Origin: a virus
Length of the DNA: 64,000 nucleotides
Reading direction: 5' to 3' (one strand)
Virus record (IMG/VR): IMGVR_UViG_3300010389_000001
Coordinates: 124,001 to 188,000 of that record
Shown here: piece after piece, positions 58,996 to 64,000 of the stretch
How positions within the stretch are numbered: the stretch's first letter is position 1
How the letters are laid out: every line of letters begins with the position of its first letter
Position numbers and translations under genes: made by a program
Notes under the pieces: generated by a model
Database searches by the model: none
Told to the model about the DNA's origin: nothing
The model's input: the letters and a program-made list of their open reading frames with translations, nothing else

Positions 58996-60739
58996 GTTTT
59001 ACGCAAAATGTTACGAATGCAATTCCAAGATGGAATATGCAAGAAAAAACGCTGCAGCTAGAGCTGAAAAAAACAAGATAGTATGCAAGACCTGTAAGAA
59101 AAGAAAAAAGGAAGCAAGAGAGAGGGCTTGCCCATCTTGTAGTTGCCCTATAATATACAAGACATATGCCGGCTTTAAAAAGGGCGAGGAAAGTGATGCG
59201 CTATGCCCTTCTTGTGCAAAGCTTACACAATATGAAGCTAGGCATTCAATTAAATGCTCAGAGTGTTCGGGGACACACTTTGTAAAGAGAGAAGAAACTT
59301 TAAAGAAAATGAGCAAAATGAGTCAGCCTTTTATCTGCGGAAGCTGCAAGAAAAAGGCCAGACTAAGCATTGTTTACTCTAGAGATTGCGTAACTTGCGG
59401 TAAAAGCATAACTTATAAGAACAAATATAATTATAATGCATCAATTAAAAGAAGCAAAAAAGCAAGGTGCGCTTCCTGCGCTCGCACGAATGGCTTCGTA
59501 CTTCCCATGGAAAGGCCATGTCCAAAATGTAATAAGATTATTCATTATAAAACAAAAGATAGCTGCGCGAGAGCCAATAAGCATGACTCGTTCTGCAAGT
59601 CCTGCGCACTGTCCGGAAGAATGCCTTCCGATCGAGCAATTGAGGCTGCGAGAAAAGCAAGGATCGGCAGAGTTGCCTCTCCTGAGGAGCTTAAAAGAAA
59701 GGAGGCAACTCTTCTTGAGAAATATGGGGCAAAAAGCTACCTTGGAACTGACGCTCACAGAAGGATGATGGTTGATTCTGGAGCGTGGAAAGACTATGAC
59801 GGAAAAACAATAAAGCAAATAGCTAATGAAAATGGTCTTCCAGAAAGCGTTCATTCTTCTCTATACAAATGGGTTGCAAGCTCTGATGAAATAAGCTATG
59901 ATGATATAGCAGAATATTGCAGCAGTTATGAGAAGAAAATAAGCAACCTAGAAAATCTGGCGTCATTAGCCCTTGGCATCGATCATTTTAATAAAAAAAT
60001 AAGTGAAGAATTGCCCTATAGGCCAGACTTTAAGATAAGTGATAAAATATTTTTAAATGTCGATGGCCTTTACTGGCATTCGGAACTTCACTCCGATAGG
60101 AAATATCATTTTGATATGAGGAAGAGTTATGAGGAAGCTGGCCTTAGGATAATTCAGTTCAGAGAAGACGAAGTTAATAAAAAAATGCATATTATCAAAT
60201 CTATGATAGATAATGCTAGCGGACTTATTAAGAGTAAGATAGGCGCCAGAAAGTGTAAGATCGCCAAGCCTACGACCGATGAGGCAGAGTCTTTTCTGAG
60301 AGAGAACCACATCAAGGGCTACATTACATCGAGGCATTTGGGCTTATATTATAATGATCAGCTTGTTTCGCTAATGTCGTATAAGCTAAGAAAATCATAT
60401 GTAAAAATAGACAGATTCTGCTCTAAGGCCGGCTGGTCTGTGCAGGGAGGGTTCTCTAGATTATTCAAAGAGGTTGAGAGGCAAAATGATCAAGATCTGC
60501 CGATTCATTATTGGGTTGATCTCAGATATGGCACTGGAGACTTTCTTTTAAGCCAAGGCTTTAAACTTGAAAAAGAAACCCTTGGATGGGAATGGACCGA
60601 CTTTAAAAAGACTCATAATAGGCTTAAGTGCAGGGCAAATATGGATGATAGATGCCTCTCTCAGTCGGAGCATGCAAAAGAGCTGGGATTATTTAAAATA
60701 TATGATGCAGGCCAAAGACTTTACATCAAAAATAAATAA
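58994..60739 (+). CDS. Freestanding homing-type endonuclease with five zinc ribbons
   Basis: In this 581-residue protein, residues 6-204 contain ten CxxC pairs (5+5, probably five zinc ribbons) with basic linkers, a DNA-binding array. Then LEKYGAKSYLG near 241-251, and a restriction/VSR-like nuclease near 340-395: YRPDFKISDK, LNVDGLYWHSELH and IIQFREDEV. The final 160 residues (AESFLRENHIKGY near 431, SVQGGFSRLF near 482) match a C-terminal domain common in phage mobile endonucleases. The TTG start is required, since the first CxxC lies at codons 6-9. It interrupts sheath and tube, a typical site for mobile endonucleases. Confidence 0.8.
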   Translation: MFYAKCYECNSKMEYARKNAAARAEKNKIVCKTCKKRKKEARERACPSCSCPIIYKTYAGFKKGEESDALCPSCAKLTQYEARHSIKCSECSGTHFVKREETLKKMSKMSQPFICGSCKKKARLSIVYSRDCVTCGKSITYKNKYNYNASIKRSKKARCASCARTNGFVLPMERPCPKCNKIIHYKTKDSCARANKHDSFCKSCALSGRMPSDRAIEAARKARIGRVASPEELKRKEATLLEKYGAKSYLGTDAHRRMMVDSGAWKDYDGKTIKQIANENGLPESVHSSLYKWVASSDEISYDDIAEYCSSYEKKISNLENLASLALGIDHFNKKISEELPYRPDFKISDKIFLNVDGLYWHSELHSDRKYHFDMRKSYEEAGLRIIQFREDEVNKKMHIIKSMIDNASGLIKSKIGARKCKIAKPTTDEAESFLRENHIKGYITSRHLGLYYNDQLVSLMSYKLRKSYVKIDRFCSKAGWSVQGGFSRLFKEVERQNDQDLPIHYWVDLRYGTGDFLLSQGFKLEKETLGWEWTDFKKTHNRLKCRANMDDRCLSQSEHAKELGLFKIYDAGQRLYIKNK

Positions 60740-60840
60740 TTTATATGAATATATTTTTGATGTAACAAATATCATTTTCTATTTATAATTATTTTATAGT
60801 AGATAAGCCTAGTTTCATCAACCTTAATTAGGAGAATATA

Positions 60841-61470
60841 ATGGCCGAATATCCAAATACAGGCACCATTTTTGATAATCCAGATAATGGCAGTAAAACA
60901 AGAACTGGCCTATCTACTCAGATTGTCGTCTATGTAGAGGGCGAGCCGGTTGGTGCGATACAGTCCTTTAACGAAAGTCAGAACCGAAGCGTAAAGCCTA
61001 TTTCTGAGGTCGGAACGGATGGCGTTATTGAGCTGGTGCCTAACCAGCCTGCAAAGATATCGCTTACCATCAACCGAATCGTGTTCGATGGCCTTTCTCT
61101 TCCGGAGGCTTTCTCAAGAGGATATCGCAACATCCACGCTCAGAGAATACCTTTTGACATCGTTGTAATAGATAAATTTACTGGAGACGGAGATAACGCC
61201 GTAGTTACAACTTACCATAACTGCTTCTTTACGCAGCTTGGAAAGAACTACACTGTAAATGATTATACGATTCAAGAGAACGCAAGCGTTACAGCAGAGT
61301 TTATGTCATCCACGAGAGCTGGGGGCCCCGTTGCCGATAGCCAGGGCGTATCTGGCGCCAGAGAGATTCCTGGAAGACAGACAGATTCAGTGGAGCAGTC
61401 TGCAGATACCGGCGTAAGACGCGGCCCGCTTGACTTCTCAGGGCTAATCTCCGCTGCATACGGCAGCTAA
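60841..61470 (+). CDS. Tail tube protein
   Basis: The 209-residue beta-rich protein has a tube-like pattern: TQIVVYVEGEPVGAIQSFNE near 26-45, then AKISLTINRIVFDG near 71-84 and IVVIDKFTGD near 107-116. It would polymerise inside the sheath. Position between sheath and tail chaperones is standard. The start follows TAGGAG, and a terminator follows. Strong codon bias fits an abundant subunit. Confidence 0.8.
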   Translation: MAEYPNTGTIFDNPDNGSKTRTGLSTQIVVYVEGEPVGAIQSFNESQNRSVKPISEVGTDGVIELVPNQPAKISLTINRIVFDGLSLPEAFSRGYRNIHAQRIPFDIVVIDKFTGDGDNAVVTTYHNCFFTQLGKNYTVNDYTIQENASVTAEFMSSTRAGGPVADSQGVSGAREIPGRQTDSVEQSADTGVRRGPLDFSGLISAAYGS

Positions 61471-61492
61471 TTTTAGCAATAAATATTTACTG

Positions 61493-61524
61493 AAAAGCAC
61501 CATCTTAGCATGGTGCTTTTTCTT
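61493..61524 (+). terminator. Intrinsic terminator after the tail tube gene
   Basis: A perfect 11-bp stem (61493-61503 with 61510-61520) with a 6-base loop merges into a T run. TATAAT at 61532-61537 lies just after it and may start the next transcript. Confidence 0.88.
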
Positions 61525-61556
61525 TATGCGGTATAATATCCTAAATAGGAGTAACT

Positions 61557-62042
61557 ATGCCAAAGGTTAGAGCCAGTTTGTCTGATGGTAACCGCATGGA
61601 AGAAATGCAGGAGCTTTTATCACCAGAGGCTAACGCCGAAGAGGATAGCGGTGATGTGGATCCCGCCAAAATTTCTGACCTAAAGAACCTGATTCTTCTA
61701 GGCAAATTAACAGAGACTGTAAGGATTGGTGGGTTTAGCTTTGAGCTATCAACTTTATCTGCAAATGAGCAAGCAGAAGTAATGAAGACTCTAATGAAGG
61801 CAGAAGAAATGGATAGGGTTCTGCATTCAAAGTCTATTGCAATCTCCTATTGTATAAAGAAAATAAACTCTGTACCCCTCTCTGAGCTTGCCGCTGAGCA
61901 CCCCGGCGATAGCGAGGATGAAAGAAGAGTTGCCTTTGTACTGGATATGCAGACCACTTTGGTTGAGAAGATATTTACAGAGTATGAAGCTCTAGTCGCA
62001 AGGTCAGGACAAGAAGTAGGTTTTGATTCTGTAAAAAAATAG
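61557..62042 (+). CDS. Tail assembly chaperone, short form (gpG-like)
   Basis: The 161-residue, mostly helical, acidic protein sits directly between tail tube and tape measure, the classic place for the short tail chaperone. FELSTLSANEQAEVMKTLMK near 62-81 and a helical C-terminus fit the family. The frame ends at TAG just after an A AAA AAA run. By analogy with lambda gpG, most ribosomes stop here and a small part shifts to make the longer fusion. AGGAG lies before the ATG. Confidence 0.75.
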   Translation: MPKVRASLSDGNRMEEMQELLSPEANAEEDSGDVDPAKISDLKNLILLGKLTETVRIGGFSFELSTLSANEQAEVMKTLMKAEEMDRVLHSKSIAISYCIKKINSVPLSELAAEHPGDSEDERRVAFVLDMQTTLVEKIFTEYEALVARSGQEVGFDSVKK

Positions 62043-62476
62043 CAGCGGAGCCATACCACAGGCTCCGCTGGAAGTTATGCAAAATATGGGGCTGCAAAGT
62101 TGATGATCCAATCTTTAATGATATCAACAATGCCCAGTGGGCTTGGTACGCAAGCATGGTTGCTGCAGATCAGAAGGAAACTTATGATCTTTATCTAGAC
62201 TTCTCTGAATATTTGGCTTCTTTCTGGAATGCAGAGGCTGTGCAAAAGATTAAGAGTTCAAGAGTAAGGCCCGAAGATCAAGGGTTCGCATCCGATGAGG
62301 AATTCGAAGAACAGGTGCTAACAGGAGCATTTAAGGAAAATGATATTGTTAAGGCTATAAAAGATAAGTATAAAAATACTAATTTAGCTGATAATAATAT
62401 GGGCTCCAAGGAAAGAACGAGAAGACTGCCGAAGGACCTATCTGGGATCAGGGATTTATTCGGAGATAGCGACTAA
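61557..62476 (+). CDS. Tail assembly chaperone, frameshift fusion (gpG-T-like)
   Basis: A -1 shift at 62039 joins 161 codons of the first frame to 145 codons of the second frame (62039-62473), giving about 306 residues. The second part has no good start and no ribosome-binding site of its own; it contains KLCKIWGCKVDDP, NAQWAWYASMVAADQK and an acidic Lys/Arg C-terminus. The fusion should hold the tape measure and tube subunits together during tail assembly, as in lambda and many myoviruses. The 62156 ATG in this frame is internal and not a true start. Confidence 0.82.
62033..62070 (+). promoter_or_regulatory. Programmed -1 ribosomal frameshift signal
   Basis: The slippery heptamer A AAA AAA (62033-62039) lies in the short chaperone frame immediately before its TAG (62040-62042). 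Three bases later, a perfect 10-bp hairpin (62043-62052 with 62061-62070, CAGCGGAGCC and complement, 8-base loop) stands as the stimulator. After a -1 slip, no stop occurs until 62474. Confidence 0.88.
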
Positions 62477-64000
62477 TGGCATTGGATAAAGAAAATCTGA
62501 AAGCATTAGGCCAAGGGTTAGATGCATTTACAAATTCTGTAAAAACTGCCGAAAAAGCTTTGGGGGATTTTTTCGCCCTAGGCTCCAGAACCCCCAACAG
62601 CCTTGGGCCTGCGACTCCTGCTTTAAATGATCTGAAAAAAGCAATTCAGGGTGTGGGGCAAATCGCAACCGGTACTGCCGGCGCCATCGACGCAATGATT
62701 GACGGGCTGGGTTCTGGAGGCTCTGCTATTGGAGGCTTTTCTGGTGCCCTAGTCGACCTTACGTCGGGACTGGTAAATACGCTTCCTGAGGCTATAGTCG
62801 GTATGGCGGAGGTTGTCGCCGGAGCGTTTGATGGCCCAACGAAAGATCTAAGAGCTTTTGATGCGAGCATATTCGAGGTGGGCAAGAGATTCGGTGATCC
62901 AATTCAGTCATCAAAAGATTTTGCTGATGCAATAAAAGCTATACCGGCGTCGGAATTTGGGCAGGCACTGTCATTAACAAGAGATGAGTTAAGTAAATTT
63001 TATAGCAGAGCGGCTCAATATAATTTGACTCAGGAGATGTTAAACGAAACTGTGTCAACAGGCATTGGGGAAACAAACCTTCTTGCTGCGGCTTATGCTT
63101 TTGGAGAGTCTGCAGCGATGGGTGCCGGTGAAACAATGCGCCTGTTAGATACAATCATAAATAAACAGGGTGTATCGGCTGGTGAGGCGGCAGAGATGCT
63201 TGGCGTTTACTCAGGAGTCGCAAAAGAAGTTGGCATAGCGATAGACGATGTTGCTTCAACGCTTAATTCGGCAGTATCCCAGTTCTCTAAGCTTGGAATA
63301 TCTGCAGATTTTGGTGCGCCAATCCTAGAGGGGTTCGGAAGAGTCGTCAAAGATATGGGGCTTGGTATAGATGAGGCAACCTCCTTGACCCAGGGGCTTG
63401 CCAGCGCACTTGGAGGGCTCACAACTGATTATGCGAATGCTTATGTCATGTTTCAAAGGGGAGGGCTAGATATCGGAGCGGGTGGGGGCGCCCTTGGGGC
63501 TTCTATAGGGCTTCAGGCAGAGCTGCTTAGGGCTGAGCAGACCGGTGATCAGGCGGCGATAGGTGCTCAGCTCGTCGGAGCGATGAAGGATACTCTGGCA
63601 TCGTTTGGCGGAGGAAACATAGTTACTGTTTCTGAGGCCGCAGAGAGCCCGGAGCTACAAACTCAATTTTATACCCAGCAGCAGCTTCTTATGAATCAGT
63701 TTGGGATAAGGGATCAAGCTTCTGCGACGAGAACTCTCGAACTCTTGGCCGAGATTGATGATGCAACACGATCAGGCAATATGGAGGCCAAAGAAGAGCT
63801 TCAGAAACAACTTGAAAATGAGGTAGAAGGAAGAGATAAGACTCTGGATGTTTTGGAGCAAATAAACAGAGAGATTGCGGCTCAAAGTAATCTGCTGGCT
63901 ATTGCTGCCAGAGAGGACCTTGAAGCCTTATCAAATCTTGGTTTTGATATAGCAAAAGAATTTGCTTCGCCAAAAATTGCGGAGGCCGGATCGGCTGGAG
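62476..64000 (+). CDS. Tape measure protein (5' part, runs off the window)
   Basis: The frame opens at ATG 62476, sharing one base with the chaperone stop, and is open to the window end (508 codons). The start is a helical, Ala/Gly-rich segment. From about residue 60 to 130 it is hydrophobic and Gly/Ala-rich (VGQIATGTAGAIDAMIDGLG, then VDLTSGLVNTLPEAIVGMAE), then long helices with Leu/Ala/Glu content, typical of tape measure proteins that set tail length. Repeated helices and lack of Cys support it. The 3' end is missing. Confidence 0.8.
   Translation, partial: MALDKENLKALGQGLDAFTNSVKTAEKALGDFFALGSRTPNSLGPATPALNDLKKAIQGVGQIATGTAGAIDAMIDGLGSGGSAIGGFSGALVDLTSGLVNTLPEAIVGMAEVVAGAFDGPTKDLRAFDASIFEVGKRFGDPIQSSKDFADAIKAIPASEFGQALSLTRDELSKFYSRAAQYNLTQEMLNETVSTGIGETNLLAAAYAFGESAAMGAGETMRLLDTIINKQGVSAGEAAEMLGVYSGVAKEVGIAIDDVASTLNSAVSQFSKLGISADFGAPILEGFGRVVKDMGLGIDEATSLTQGLASALGGLTTDYANAYVMFQRGGLDIGAGGGALGASIGLQAELLRAEQTGDQAAIGAQLVGAMKDTLASFGGGNIVTVSEAAESPELQTQFYTQQQLLMNQFGIRDQASATRTLELLAEIDDATRSGNMEAKEELQKQLENEVEGRDKTLDVLEQINREIAAQSNLLAIAAREDLEALSNLGFDIAKEFASPKIAEAGSAG

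Noticed and set aside
62156-62476. An independent small gene from ATG 62156
   Set aside because: No ribosome-binding site, and the same frame is open back to the frameshift site at 62039, so it is the C-terminal part of the frameshift product.

Overview
The window reads as one continuous piece of a large contractile-tailed bacteriophage (myovirus) genome. The genes are packed tightly, frequently overlap by 1-35 bases, and all run rightward except one (41017-41664, minus). No tRNA, rRNA, CRISPR array or insertion sequence was seen. AGA/AGG arginine codons dominate in most genes. The head and tail order is the usual one: terminase, portal, maturation protease, decoration proteins, capsid, neck, lysis-like genes, fibres, sheath, tube, tail chaperones, tape measure. 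The gene sizes and extras (GroEL, CCA-adding enzyme, J-domain protein, aminotransferase) fit a big-genome phage, probably well over 100 kb. A Gram-negative host is likely, because one small secreted coiled-coil protein looks spanin-like, but the host cannot be named from sequence alone.

Region 1 (1-6.8 kb) is replication, recombination and folding: a possible recombination mediator, a gp32-like single-stranded DNA-binding protein, a RuvC-type resolvase, a GroEL chaperonin, a RecA/UvsX recombinase interrupted by a 140-residue mini-intein, a zinc-ribbon protein, a DnaG-type TOPRIM primase core without its own zinc domain, and a sigma-region-4-like helix-turn-helix protein. Region 2 (6.8-20.7 kb) holds probable virion proteins of unknown role, a putative small terminase, a CCA-adding enzyme, a protein with an eight-cysteine cluster, the large terminase and the portal. 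Region 3 (20.7-32.1 kb) builds the head: a methyltransferase-like/DUF192 fusion, a 1070-residue protein with a prohead-protease-like N-terminus and a long acidic tail, two decoration-like proteins, a membrane-segment protein and an HK97-type major capsid protein.

Region 4 (32.1-34.7 kb) is an unexpected, tightly coupled four-gene cassette: an acidic C-C-C-H zinc-finger protein, a DUF5659-like protein, a complete PLP-dependent class I/II aminotransferase and a J-domain protein. It is bounded by the capsid terminator and a 158-base AT-rich gap, and is the best candidate here for an undescribed system. Region 5 (34.8-45.8 kb) has an 814-residue repeat fibre, neck/connector candidates with Ig-like folds, a PcfJ-like protein, two divergently arranged HExxH metalloprotease-like genes, and a run of small membrane or secreted proteins that may be the lysis module.

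Region 6 (45.8-64 kb) is the tail: two tandem paralogous giant fibre/tailspike proteins, a tail-completion candidate, a large sheath, a freestanding zinc-ribbon homing-type endonuclease inserted between sheath and tube, the tube, a pair of tail-assembly chaperone frames joined by a clear -1 programmed frameshift signal, and the first 508 codons of the tape measure protein. Strong intrinsic terminators follow the SSB, 9421, 27093, capsid, repeat fibre, sheath and tube genes. A recurring ACTAAT motif in intergenic gaps is a candidate phage control element.
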